DNA of 64,000 bases from Blastomyces gilchristii SLH14081. Taxonomy: Eukaryota > Ascomycota > Eurotiomycetes > Onygenales > Ajellomycetaceae. Shown here piece after piece: positions 36,056 through 48,110 of this stretch. The DNA lies in NCBI RefSeq assembly GCF_000003855.2, contig NW_003101680.1:5373510-5437509 (forward strand). Reading direction: 5' to 3'. The number at the start of each line of letters is the position of its first letter. Position 1 is the first letter of the stretch. The translations under genes were made by a program, and so were the position numbers. The notes under the pieces are model-generated. The model ran no database searches. It was not told where the DNA came from and saw only the letters and a list, made by a program, of their open reading frames with translations.

Positions 36056-37444
36056 ATGACCTCCTTTTCTGTGGAGGAAATATCCCAGGCAGTAGAGCGG
36101 CACCGTCCGGCTTTCGCCCCGTATGAAGAGCTGTACAAACACCTGCACGCCCACCCAGAACTCTCCCACCAAGAATTCAACACTGCTAAATATGTCGCGA
36201 ACAAGCTCCAACAGCTGAGCATCCCAGACCTCCAAATCCACACAGGAATCGGCGGCACCGGCGTCGTCGCCGTCCTCAGAAATAACAGCAACAGCAACAG
36301 CAATGATGGCCAGAATGGGCCAGCAGGCCCAACAGTCCTCCTCCGCGCCGAACTCGATGGGCTCCCAGTCCACGAGCAGACCAACCTCCACTACGCCAGC
36401 AAACAAACAACCCAGGACGCCAATGACGACAACAAATTAAAACCCACCATGCACGCCTGCGGCCACGACATGCACATGGCCTGCCTCCTCGCCGCAACAG
36501 AGGCCCTCACATCCACACCCCTCCGCGCCCGCTGGCACGGCACGCTCGTGATCCTCTTCCAGCCCGCCGAGGAGAGCGGCGACGGTGCCACCGGCATGAT
36601 ATCCGATGGCCTCTTCTCGCCCAACTCGCCACACAAAATCCCCATCCCCGACGTCTTCCTGGGCCAGCACGTCCTCGCGGCCCGCGCGGGCACCATGGGC
36701 ATGAAGCCGGGCGCGCAGATGGCCGCCTCGGACTGTCTCAAGGTCACCTTCCACGGGCGCGGCGGCCACGCCTCCATGCCTCAGTTCACCATCGACCCGA
36801 TCGTCATGGCCAGCAGCGCCGTGGTGCGGCTGCAGACCATCGCCAGCCGCGAGGTGACCTCGGGCAGCGTCGAGGGGCTCGGCGTCGTGTCCGTCGGCAG
36901 CCTGCATGCGGGCAGCGCGCCGAATATCATCCCCGCCACGGCGGAGATGGAGGTGAATGTGCGCACGGCGGATGAGGAGACGCGTGCGAGGGTGCTGGCG
37001 TCCGTGGAGCGGATTGTGCGTGCGGAGAGCATGGCGAGCGGGGCGGAGAGGGAGCCGGAGATCAGGCGCACGTTGAGTTTCCCTGTTACGGTGAACGATG
37101 GGGCGGTTACGGAGAGGTTAGGGGTTACCTTTGAGCGGCTGTTTGGTGATGGCGGGTCCGGGGAGGGTGGGGGCCTGTTTCGCTTCTGCCCGGATTGGCC
37201 GCGAAGCAATGCGTCGGAGGACTTTGGGTGTCTGGGTGCGGCGGTAGGGAAGCTGAGTTGTTTTTGGTTTTTTGGCGGCGTGGATCCGCAGGTGTGGGAT
37301 GAGGCGGAGAGGAATGGGACGATTGCGAAGGATGTTCCTGTGAATCATTCGCCGTTTTATGCGCCGGTTATCCAGCCCACTATGCGGGTGGGGATTGATG
37401 CGTTGGTTGGAGCGGCGTTGACATTTCTGGGGAAGAGGGGGTGA
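36056..37444 (+). CDS. M20-family amidohydrolase (aminoacylase/IAA-amido-hydrolase type)
   Basis: Single exon, 462 aa. I use the ATG at 36056 (context CTACCATG); the frame extends seven codons upstream only from a TTG. M20 amidohydrolases cleave N-acyl or N-aryl amides of amino acids using two metal ions. Visible motifs: HAHPELSHQE near the N-terminus, RAELDGLPV, HACGHDMHM (about residues 133-141), FQPAEES with the catalytic glutamate, and late NHSPFYAP. The lid/dimer domain has GRGGHASMP. There is no signal peptide, so it is probably cytosolic. The natural substrate cannot be told from sequence. C-rich codons dominate to about 36,800 and G-rich codons after. Confidence 0.9.
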   Translation: MTSFSVEEISQAVERHRPAFAPYEELYKHLHAHPELSHQEFNTAKYVANKLQQLSIPDLQIHTGIGGTGVVAVLRNNSNSNSNDGQNGPAGPTVLLRAELDGLPVHEQTNLHYASKQTTQDANDDNKLKPTMHACGHDMHMACLLAATEALTSTPLRARWHGTLVILFQPAEESGDGATGMISDGLFSPNSPHKIPIPDVFLGQHVLAARAGTMGMKPGAQMAASDCLKVTFHGRGGHASMPQFTIDPIVMASSAVVRLQTIASREVTSGSVEGLGVVSVGSLHAGSAPNIIPATAEMEVNVRTADEETRARVLASVERIVRAESMASGAEREPEIRRTLSFPVTVNDGAVTERLGVTFERLFGDGGSGEGGGLFRFCPDWPRSNASEDFGCLGAAVGKLSCFWFFGGVDPQVWDEAERNGTIAKDVPVNHSPFYAPVIQPTMRVGIDALVGAALTFLGKRG

Positions 37445-38614
37445 AAAATTAACGCTTTCCACAGTGATTGGGGAGATTGTAGACATTTACTTTTATGACT
37501 TTTAATATTTGATAATGTACCTATTATGATATAGACAAAACAAACTGAGTGATCCAAATTTGAATCAAGTAGAGGGTGGGACTTGCATGAATACAAAAAT
37601 TCACTTGATTGCTGCTGTAGAACACAACGAACAGCTAGCTATATGAAAGAAGGCTATGCACAAACCCAACAGAGGGTCAATATGAAAATAAGTAAATGAT
37701 TCCGAAAATCCCACCGCGTAAGCATGTAAAGCGCAGTCTATAAATTAAAACTAACATATAATTTATAGAGAGAAAAGGAAAAAGCTAGGAGATTCAAAGA
37801 AGCAATTCAAAGGACCAACTTGTTAATGACCTAATCAATCTATCCTCAGAAGAAGAACCCAACCAATTTCCTTTCCTGCGCCTGCTTGAAGAAACTATGC
37901 GTATGTAGATGGGGTAACTAAAATTGGGAGACTAAAGTGGAAGGGGAAAGGAAGAAAAAGGCTTAACATAAATCCACAGACGGGGGGGAGGGGGATGGAG
38001 AGAGGAAAGTAGTATTGCAACGGGATGATGTGACAGGCTTGGGACTGGGCTTTCTTTCGGTCTCTCCTCCATTTTCTAGTAATTTGTAGCATAGTGTGGC
38101 CCTCCTTTTATCTTTTATATAAAAAGGAAGGGAAGGTGAGCCGTGGAGAGGGAGAGGCGAGGATAGAGGAGAGGCTCAGTTGCATTTAAGACGTGATAAA
38201 GATAAGGCAGGTAGGGTGGTAGGTAGCGCGGGCATGAATGAAGACGATACATTTGGAAATTATGAACATTCAATGCGTATGTGTGTTGTGTGTACGGAGT
38301 ATATGGGGTATGCATGCGGAATGTCGAGCGTATCTGTCCAGTTCATGATGGTAAGGTCTCCCTAAAACCCAACCAGAGTTCATGAATATAGGACGAGGGA
38401 CAAACAGGAGGAAAAATAATAGTTAACGCCTAGGTATATGCATGCTTCCCAACCCTTTGCCCAAACATGCAGATAGAGAAAAAGAAATAAAGAAAATTAA
38501 AAATAAAAACCATACCAAACCAGAAACGTCAAAAGATATATATAAACATGCTTATCCAAGGGGAGGAATAGAAAATGAAATATAACCACCACCTCTACTT
38601 CCCATGCAGTCTAT
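37445..38614. other. Intergenic between convergent genes
   Basis: No gene is recognised. It is AT-leaning and includes one TACGGAGTA (38293). It holds the 3' flanks of the amidohydrolase and the kinase. Confidence 0.6.
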
Positions 38615-41600
38615 TCATATCATCCTCTTCGACTTATCGACCGGACATGAACTCCGTTTCCCAAAAACAATGCCTTCATCTTCCTCATCATCATCCTCAT
38701 CATCATCCTCGTCATCGCAGTCATACCTGCACTCATCGTCATGCGGTCTGTCAGCCTGCATTTTTCGAGCTGTGACTGTGTCTCCAGTGCTAAGAAGCGG
38801 TGGTACCTGCCCCGAGCCATCTAGCTCCTTCTCCCTCTCTGCCTTGTAGGTGTAAAACCCATCGGCAGATAGAGACGAGGCACCCGAGATTACTGATGGA
38901 ATACTGGGGTGCGAGGCGGAATGCGACATCCCGCTTGTGAGCTCGTCGGCCGACGATGAGGATATAGTGAGCGCTGACGGAGGTGAGGTGATTGGCTCTC
39001 CTACCGGATACTTGAATGACAGGCTTTGTTCTCGGCCTGTTCGATGCGATTCAGTATCAATAGAAGAAAGCATGCCCCGAGCAGATAACGAGCCGCCGCG
39101 TTCAGTCGAATCCTTGCACAACGGGGAGCCTGCTTGAGCGTGATGCTTTCGATCTTGATGCTGCATTCGTTGCCGTAGGAGTGTCTCACGTGTTACGTAG
39201 AACGACTCAGCTGGAGCATCAGGGGCCTGTCGATGAAAGAGGGATTGGCGGCGTGATAAGGTACTTGCTCCAGTGGGTTCGTCATGGCCCGCCGATGATG
39301 ATGATGAAAGAGAGGCTGATGATGGACCTCGGGTTAAGTCGGGAGATTGGACAACGCCTGTGGCAGACGCTGTACTAACTGCAACAACTGGACCGGAATG
39401 GGCGTCACCATCTACTGATCGAGCACCTGTAGACGGAGATCTCTCACTTCGCCAATCAGGGTTCTGCCAACCCCATCCTAGACGATGTCCGGCTCCCCCT
39501 AACATACCGCCAATGCTAGACGTTGGTAGTGTTTCGGAAGGTGTTGTTGTTCGAGGCCGTACCAGAGCCACATCCGTAGTCAATGGGCGGATCGTCTTGG
39601 TGGACTCAGAACTCGAAAACGTCGATGATGATGTGTCAGAAAGGTTGGGGCGGCGTCCTGCGCTTGGGAGGTGGTCCTTCGGAAACGAGATTAAACTGGC
39701 ATTGCTCCCCCTTCTATAGAAGCCACGGTCCTCGGACGAAATAGGGCTCGCAAGCGAGTTATCTGAAAGTGGGAGTCCATGATCTCTTAAAGCTCGGAGA
39801 GGAGACCACGGTTCGGAATCAAATTTGATCGGAGCTTTGCTGCTGCCCTCAATGTCATTGTCCTTGGAAGAAGCAACACTATTCGAGGATGGAGAAGATA
39901 TCATCCTGTTAGGAGTAGCTATAGTAGGCGCTCGTCTCCGCCCATCTTTCGATCGTCCAAAAATCGAGCCGCCCCATTTAGCCACATTTGACCGAACTCG
40001 TTCAATAAAAGGCATTTTCGTGACAGCCTGTGTGACTTCTTCTTTCGAGACCTCGATCCTCTTGCCCTTGCTCTGGTAACTCGGATCCGTCGTTTCGAGC
40101 CATCGCTGCTTGTCAGGGATATCACGAAGCACCCAAGGGTGATGCTTAATCTCCTTCAAAGTTATCCGCTTGGAAGGATCCTTCGTGAGTAAGCGCCTCA
40201 AAAGATCACATAACTCATCATCGATATCTTCATAGACAAGTTCATCATCTGTTCGCTTGTTGCTGTTCATCACATGCTGAGGGTTTGATGACCAGCTGGA
40301 TGGGGTGTCCACCTCCACTGCCTTTAGACGTTTACGAGGAATGAACACTTCATTCTTCACGATATTGTGGAACAATTTATACTCATCTTCGCAAAGGAAT
40401 GGTAGCCTTCCGAAAATCATTCCGTATAGCGTAACACCTAGCGACCAAACATCGATTGCGCCCGTGATTTTCGGAACGTTGCCAATTTGGTCCTCAAATT
40501 CCGACCCTGTATAGCAGAGTTCCGGTGCATAAAAAGCTGGCGTTCCAACAGTTTTGGAGAGTTCCCGGGCGTCATCGAGTTCGGTGGCATCTGTCTCCGC
40601 AACTCGCTCCTCATCACCATCCCGGATAGGTCGTCCTAGGTAGGATACACCAAAGTCGGATATTTTCACCCGGCGATCTCCTGTGACTAGTAGATTTGCT
40701 GGTTTAATGTCTCGATGTATGATACCTTGGTAGTGAAGATACTCCAGTCCGAGCACAGAATCTCTAAATGCACATCGGGCCTGGGATAGTGTCAAGCATG
40801 GGACATACATCTCATCGTCGTCGGACAGAAGTTCCGGCTCTGAAGAATGAGAGGTAAAAAGGCTTGAGACTGTACTCTGACGTCGTTCAAGTTGAGTCTC
40901 AGCCGCATATGCACCATACATGCTTCCTTCTACGGCCGCCAGAACCGTATCACGTAACCTACTATCCAGCTCATTCGCAGAGGCGAAAGATTTGCTGGTT
41001 AGTTCGGGCGTGCTGGAGCCGTCATGAATGTGAGGCGGGATCTCAGGACCCATTTCGTCATCCGATACTCCACCGTGTTCCAAACTCCACGCAGGAACAC
41101 CCGAGAACTGTGGCGCAATTGACTTTCGCTTCTTACGGGAAATTTCTTTCTGTCGCCTTAACTGGTATTGCCTCTGAATCTCCTCCATGAGAAAGGGGGA
41201 GTCCGTAATTCCTTGCTTTTCGTGATCGAGCCTGAATTTATCCGTGGCCACAATATCCCGAAGGCCCTTTTTGCGCCAGACGATCTCGCCATTCTCCACA
41301 TACTCTAACACAATATAAACCTTCTGCTGGTTTGGGTCGTCAATCACCTCAAGCAGACTGACAACATTCTCATGTCTGGCTTTCTTGAGAATGGCAACCT
41401 CCTTCTTGACTTTATCTTCAGGATTGCCCAGTTTACCTAACCGACGACGTTTCGAATACCTTTGGACGATTTTAATTGCTACTTTCTTTCCAGTCCTCAT
41501 ATGGCGGCCAAGTTTTACCTTCCCGTGCTCGCCTCGTCCCAGTTCATCGAGGATTTCGTACTCGTTAATTAGCTTGTTGCCGGTGAGCATGTCGCGATCA

Positions 41601-42551
41601 ACCTCAACTGTGTGTGTTCTGCAAATCCATACATCAGAGATAAGCTCACTCCAGTACCGAGGGATCAAATAACAAAAAGATTTGTCACAGTAGAAGAACA
41701 TTACAAAATTTCCAAGGTAGGACTCACTCTTTTGGCTCTTGAAGATGGGTGGGATGTAGGTAAGAAAACGAAGCACGGCCTTCTGCGGTTTTCGGTGGAG
41801 ATGGATGAGAGGAACGAGAGGAGAAAAGGCCAGGGCTCGATATCGGAGTGTTCCCAGTGGTGCGCGAGCCTAGTACGTGAGAGCCAGAATCTCGAGTAGC
41901 CCATGATGGACTCGAGGCAGATAAGGGGTAGGGTGATGGGTAGGAGCTGCGTGAGCGGAGATGCGGTTGAGGGCGAGTTGGGTGAACTTGTGACTGAAGA
42001 ACAGCGTAAGATTGGTCCGGATAGACCGGTAGGTCATTGACTGAGTGCCCAGCGCGATGCGACGGAGTGGGATGTTCCGATAGAGGGCTTAGGGGAGGAT
42101 TGGATGATTCAGGGACTTTTGGAGTCGTCAACTGTGGTGCTGGAGATGTTCCAACGTAAGGGCTCGAATAGTCCGTCGCAGGTTCCAGACCAGCATGGTC
42201 TGCTAAGGAGAGTAACGAGCTTGATGAAGTGTTGGTTGACGAGCTCCGGGATGCGTTCGAAGAGTGTGGGCGAAAAGGGAACACATGAAGCCTGTGGGCT
42301 AAACCACGACGTTCCTCTAGCCGGCCATCAGGCTGAGTGCCCCTCTGGCGGCTTATCCCACCAGGCATCTGTCTTGAGTTGGCGCCACTTGTGAGGGAGA
42401 ATCTCCGCGACCTCGACGTCCTACCGGAGGTATCTGAAACTTCTTCACGTTCTAAGAGCGTAGAGCTATCGAGGGATTGATGTGACCCTCGTCGACCTCG
42501 GCCGTCCGAGTTATTCGATGAGCTGACAGGCGATTTCCCTAAACGGTCCAT
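38615..42551 (-). CDS. SAK1: Snf1-activating (CaMKK/Ssp1-like) serine/threonine kinase
   Basis: Exons 42551-41728 and 41618-38615 around a 109-bp intron (GTGAGT...TTGCAG) give 1275 aa. Family members (yeast Sak1/Tos3/Elm1, fission yeast Ssp1, animal CaMKK) phosphorylate the activation loop of Snf1/AMPK. A Ser-rich 280-residue N-terminus precedes the kinase: glycine loop GRGEHGKV (about 302), catalytic lysine in VAIKI (about 324), HRDIKPANLL (about 576), DFGVS (about 596) and TVGTPAFYAPEL. An insert of about 160 residues with basic and acidic parts separates the hinge (LEYVENGEIVW) from the C-lobe. The 600-residue tail is Ser-rich and ends in a Asp/Glu run encoded by a trinucleotide repeat (38675-38720). 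Which paralogue it equals is uncertain. Confidence 0.9.
41619..41727 (-). other. Kinase-gene intron
   Basis: 109 bp, GTGAGT donor and TTTGCAG acceptor. Splicing joins HLQEPKE to THTVEVDRDMLTG; retention would stop translation at once. Confidence 0.88.
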
Positions 42552-44042
42552 CTTACAAACTGCTTCTAGCTTTTGTTTGTCTACCGTGCCTTTTCGATGT
42601 TTCTTTATCTTGATTGAAAAGCACCTCGTATCCTCGCTATCGTCGTCGTTCAGGAGATGTGCAGGCGATCCGAGTCACTGTTACAGGAACGACCACGGAA
42701 AGAGAGGCATGATAAAAATCACCGTTCCTGTTGAGCGAACCAGCAGACGAGTGTTAAATCCTCATCCCTTATAATTTGGTTGCTCATCCGTAACGCGATC
42801 GGAGGTTGTTCTTTTTTTTTTTTTCCTTTTTGTTTTTTGTTTTTGATGTTCTTTTTTTCGTTGCGAGGGGGTAGTAGGCCAGCTATCTAGCCCTGCAATC
42901 GAAGACCTGAAGGGGGATTCACTTGCACATTTAATAAAAGGCAGCGAGAACGAAGCAGGTTGACGGTTTGCTGGGCAGAGGTGGACTTGTGGTGGAAGGC
43001 GGAAAGTGGGGGCACGGAAATGAAATTCCTCAGCCCGGGAAGGTCAAAGTCGGCTAATAGAGAAGTTGTTAAAAAGAGACAATGTAAGTAGACAATGGGT
43101 GGGTAAGTGTTGCAGGAATGGTCGTTGATGGGACACAGACTCGCGGGCGACGAGCGAGGGAGGCAAAATAACCAAGATGGCGGGTGGGTTGTAGTGAAGC
43201 CAAAGGAACGTCGATCAATAAAAGCCGATAGGAAGGAGAGATTAGAAGACGAAGAAGGATTGAGAAATATATCCTGTTTGATAGCAAAAGGGAATGCTAT
43301 TTAATTGCTGAGCTTCCGGGGAGGCAGAGGAAATGGGAGGGGGAGGGAGGTTTGATGGAGAGCAAAGACTTTGATTGATTGAAGGTTGATTGAGGTTTGA
43401 TGGACGACGACGACGACGACGGATGCTGGGGCGGCTTGAGGATCTGGCGGGTCGGGCGATGTCTGGTTGGTCAGTATTCTGTACGCGTATCGGTCACGTA
43501 AACAATGGGACGGTATGGAGCGGTAAGGGTGGGTATGTAATAAGGGGTAATGTAATGTATGTAAAACCGTTGTATCTGTATCAAGTTTCTGGACTGCACT
43601 ATTTTTTTGTCTTGCTGGATTGGATTGGCGATGGGAGCTACTTGGACTCATAGGATGATAGGAGGGGGGAATTCCATATTGTCCAGGCCCTAGGCCCGGT
43701 ACTAGGCGAGGTCGAACTGACTACGGAGTAGCTTGCTGAAAAGGGCCGGTTCCTGCTGCAAGTCGTGGCTTTGACCCTTCACTAGTTTTACTGAGCCCTT
43801 GTGAGATGGGGCAAAGCAAGCCTTTCCCAAGGTAATGTACATGTACATTACATACGTTACATGTACTCTGTACGCAGCGTACAGTACGGAGCACATACCT
43901 CGGGAACAGATTGGAGCGGCGTTGCGGTTGAGCAACCCACAGACCCTCTTCGTACTGCTCTTACCGTACACTAGTAAGAGCCGCCCTGCTTAAGGCCTCA
44001 GCTCTCGGCTGGATTATTCGCCGCTTACATAACTATACAGTA
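42552..44042 (-). promoter_or_regulatory. Kinase 5' flank and transposon-facing intergenic DNA
   Basis: It contains a T run (42811-42824), (GAC)n at 43402-43420, TACGGAGTA at 43722 and GTACATGTACATTAC words at 43836-43865. Several open frames have no recognisable product. The right end abuts the Copia target duplication. Confidence 0.5.
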
Positions 44043-44047
44043 GTTAC

Positions 44048-44156
44048 TCTTGGAGGATAACGTTGTTGTGTTGTGTTGTAATCTAACTACGCGAGTTACA
44101 CTAAATGGATAGGTTGGGGTGGCACGTGACTAGGGTAGGTGTAGTAATCACCAACA
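44048..44156 (-). repeat. Copia 3' LTR
   Basis: 109 bp; on the minus strand it starts TGTTGGTGATTAC, as many Ty1/Copia LTRs do, and ends CCTCCAAGA. It contains a CACGTG palindrome. It matches 56372-56480 except for a few transitions. Confidence 0.92.
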
Positions 44157-44165
44157 CCCCCCCTT
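44157..44165 (-). other. Copia polypurine tract
   Basis: The minus strand reads AAGGGGGGG immediately before the 3' LTR, the position expected for the plus-strand primer. Confidence 0.8.
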
Positions 44166-44329
44166 GCTACACCGTGGCCTATAATAAGCCGCCACCCGGG
44201 GCCTCCCTCATCCTCAAATCTTTCAAAAATGCAATAATAATTAATTACATGAATCAGACCCTGATTTCCTCATTAGAAAAGATGTCTGTACAGCAATAAT
44301 CATAAAAATCAAGAAATATATATAAAATT

Positions 44330-46011
44330 CATTGATTTACTGTATTATTATTATTATTTAATTATTTCTTTCTGATCTCTTTTAAATCAATTCTTTTAAC
44401 AAAATCTTCAAATGCAGGCTTCATCAGTGACTTGATAAGTCTGTCAGCTATATTCACTGTAGAATTAACATATTTCATCATGATTTTCCCTTTTTCAATC
44501 AAATTATAAAGAATATGATATCTAATCTTAATGTGATGTGATCTTCATGTTAAGAATTCTTTCTTTGCTAGATCAATTGCTCTCTTATTATCAACTTATA
44601 GATGTAAGCATATTTTCACTTTTTCATCATTCATTAACTCAGTATTATATAACATATCATTCAATCAGATTATCTTATAAGCTGTCTTACTAGCTGCAAT
44701 ATATTCAGCTTCTGTGATTAATTTGATAATAGATGTCTGTCTCTGTAACTACTATGAGATCAGTGACCTGTTAATCAATATAACATAGCTAATAGTTAAT
44801 TTATATTAAGAATCTGCCTCTGTTCAGTTCAAATCACAGTATATCACAGAACTCAGATCATCTTCTATCTTCTTCTTATACAATATATCATGATTTTTCA
44901 TCTTCTTAATATAATATAGAACATGCTTCAACACTGTTCAACATACTTTATATGAATATAAGTTAAAATATAAGAGATAGTTAACTGCAAATATCAGATC
45001 TGATCAGCTGCTTGAGATTAAATACTGTAATAATCTCAATTCTTAATAATATCTTGTAGCTGTAAAGTTATCATTCAATTCACTATTCTCATCAGATGAA
45101 AATTTCAGTTGTATATCTGTTATTATAGAAGTCTTCACAGAATTCATCTTATTTATGCTGAAATCTTCAAGAATCTTCTTAATATAATAACTCTGTGTAA
45201 CTGCTAGATCATTATTTCTCTGATATTTAATCTTTATTTCAAGATATGACTTAGTCTCTTTAATATTCTTTGTCTCAAATCTCTTTACAATCTCTCTTAA
45301 TACTCAGTCTAATTACTGTTCTTGAGATTCTGTCACTCAACAATCATTGATATGTAATATCAGATAGATCTTGTGAACAGAGTAATATAGAAATTCACTG
45401 TTATAAAATGATATCTTGAATCTTAATATGATGAGATGTTTTATTACTAGAAAATACTATACTCTTATAACTTACTTCATTTTATATAGACTCTGATAAA
45501 GTAGTCTCATCAAGTTCTCTCTGTCATACTTAATATCTGTGAGTAGTTATATATAGATTATCTCATTCTGTGATAGTATATTATTCAAAAATGTAAATAC
45601 ATAGTCAATTAATTTAATCTTTCATTCTTTAGTAGTTGATATAATGAATAGACTATGTGATGTAGACTCTGATATTACTGCAGTATACAATTTTATATAA
45701 TGAATACTCTGCTATTATAAGAACTCTCTAATCACTCAGTAAGCTCTAAAGTGAATAATTTCTCTCTTATTATTGAATTTTCAATTATATACTCATTTAT
45801 CTGTAAGAATATTCATTTTCAGAGTCTTCTCAATAATAATATATATCTTCTTCTATTCAAATATCTTAATCTTCTTTTTTATTATCTTATATTAATAGTC
45901 TCAGTCTGAGCTTCTTTTGACTTCTATCAGTGTAGTTAATTAATCTGTCAGAATACTTAGAACAGAATTATTCTTATTAATAAGATCTTCAGACTCTTTA
46001 TTCATAACAAG
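44330..46011 (-). pseudogene. Copia reverse transcriptase and RNase H, decayed
   Basis: Minus-strand frames show the RT active-site neighbourhood decayed to LILHINDC near 45350, then TQSYYIKKILEDF, and RNase H ending with HHIKIRYHILYNLIEKG and the conserved NIADRLIKSL near 44420-44450. Stops from RIP are frequent. It continues across the Gypsy insertion into the integrase part. Confidence 0.88.
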
Positions 46012-46016
46012 CTATA

Positions 46017-46273
46017 TATAAGAATAAGTGCTCGCAGGTGATTATTCAGGTGTTTGCAGCTTGGCATGATATGTACTGTTAACTACTAGAAGTGTTCACA
46101 GTAGAAAGATAAATGTAGAGGTCAAGTGTATAATAGTATTCAAGCTGAGTTATGAATAGTATTCACAAACTCCAGTCTATATAGTTGTGTGTAGTCAAGG
46201 GCCGCTAGCTCTATTGATTACATGAGAGATAGAAATAGAGATAAAGAATTCATAAGAAGCAGAATTTCTTACA
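46017..46273 (-). repeat. Nested Gypsy 3' LTR
   Basis: 257 bp. Its outer end has lost TG to TA (TATAAGAATAAG). CpG sites seen near the other LTR's right end (53155-53255) are here almost all TpG or CpA. Confidence 0.92.
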
Positions 46274-46290
46274 TACCTCTCTCTCTCTAA
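46274..46290 (-). other. Gypsy polypurine tract
   Basis: On the minus strand AGAGAGAGAGAGGTA directly precedes the 3' LTR, as expected for a plus-strand primer. Confidence 0.65.
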
Positions 46291-48110
46291 GGCTTTGTTC
46301 ATGAAGCCTTTCACTGAGTGACTTCATAGTCAGCTCAGCACTGCAGTGATACTCACTAAAAACCCTTCATATCTGTAAAAAACCTCAGTGAGGAAAAATC
46401 CCTTGTTATTATAAAGAGAAAAGAGTCTGTCACTCAGTTTCTTGTTCTGTGAGATTCTTTATGATCTACAGATTCTTCTCTGACTATCATGCAGATTTAT
46501 CTCATATCTTTCATACAGAAGAGTTTCAGTTGACTCTTAATCATTTTCACAAGATTCTTGTGTGATCATCATACAGATTCATCTCACAGATGAATCACTC
46601 TCTATAAGATTACTCTCATCAAAGAGAAATATTCATAAGTTGATCTTTCATTCATTCTTATAAATCATTGCTCTTTGACACTGTAGAATTGTGAGGAATT
46701 TTTCATTCTTTCATTAACTCTGTAGAATTGTAGAATCAAGATATTCACAGTCTGTAATCACTCTTTATAGTTATATAGAAAGATTCAGACCTGTGATTCA
46801 CAATCACTTTTATTTACTAGAGTGATCTGACTGTTCTGCAGAATTACTCACAGTGTAAGTAAACCTCTCTAGAGTAGTATAAATATCTCAGATCTGTCTG
46901 TAGAATCTTATCTTCTTTTTTCTTTTTCTATAACAGCTTTCATCTTTATAAACTGTGAGTATTCTCATTCATTCATGAAGTGTTTTTACTCAGATAACAG
47001 AGAGAGAGTGTTTCTGACAATGTCTGTATATTGATTCAAGAACTTCTCAAGAATAAAAATTTTTTTAATTTCAATATCTTTATAAACAATGTCTGGCTGT
47101 CACTGAGCTTCTTATGAGTGTTCTCACATCTTCTTCAGTTGCTTTTTATCAGCTGATGAAGCAGGGACACTGCTGTTCATAACTGTATCTTCACTCTTCT
47201 CAGCCCTGCCACTGCATCTGATCTTTGAGCCAGCAGCTCATTTCATTCCTTCCTCAGGCCAGTTCCTGACTTCAAGCAGTGCAGTTCTTCTCTTTACTGT
47301 AAGTCTTCTCATAAGTAATTTCTTACAGACTCTAGCTAATAGTTCTTGTAAAGCTCTCAGTGTTGTCAGTGTCTTCTGCAGCTCTGCAGACCTATGATCA
47401 TTCTCTCTCTGCCTGCACAATCTCTGACCAGATATATGCAAATATACCTAGGTTCTCTATCAATGATTCTCACACTGCAGCGCATTTCTGCAATCTCATT
47501 GTCAATGAGAGATGAGTTCTCAGATACTTATAAAATCTGAGTAGTCAAGACAATGTGAATATCATGAATTTGTGATGAGAGTTAATCTGAGCAGATGAGC
47601 TCTCTCTTCACATTCTTATTGTTTCTGAGCTGAATACTCCAGCATAACTAAGAGAGTGAACACAGCTTCATAAGAGATATCTGGTTATATATACAGATGA
47701 TCAGTCTTCAAGACTCTGCTACAACTGCATGCACTCTGATGTCTGACTTCTCTGAAGTCTGTGCATTTCTGACAGTCTTCATATCAAATGTAATAATTGT
47801 CTGTATCACAGACATGATACTCTCTGCTTCTTTGAAGAGAAAAATTAATAGTTGTGAGAGAATTGAGTGTCATAAGTGTTAATAGTATAAGTGTGGATTT
47901 TCTTTATTTTTTCTTTATTAGTCTCTAAATTGCATTTACAGCCCTGTTTATTTTCTTATTTTTTAGCTTTAATAAGAACATGTTTTCTTCTTTTCTTGCA
48001 TACACTGCAGACTGTTCATCTCAGTAGAAACTCATCATCTTATAGACTAGAATTTGTAAATGACAGTGTTAATATCTTTATTATAATCAGATTCTTAGTG
48101 AAGATTATAT
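46291..48110 (-). other. Unassigned 3' extension of the nested Gypsy
   Basis: About 1.8 kb between the chromodomain and the 3' LTR. The best minus-strand frame (47238-47441) is Leu/Arg-rich and helical in look (ELQKTLTTLRALQELLAR, then RRLTVKRRTALLEV). It may be an extra ORF, the C-terminus of a captured pogo-type transposase (which end in similar Leu/Arg-rich helices) or a third nested insertion. I found no internal target duplication. Confidence 0.45.

Noticed and set aside
36437..36907. 156-codon minus-strand frame
   Set aside because: Antisense shadow of the GC-rich amidohydrolase; composition explains it.
44051..44156. Plus-strand LTR beginning TGGAGG
   Set aside because: The target duplication GTTAC fits only if the repeat begins three bases further left, and gene order, primer site and polypurine tract all put the sense strand on minus.
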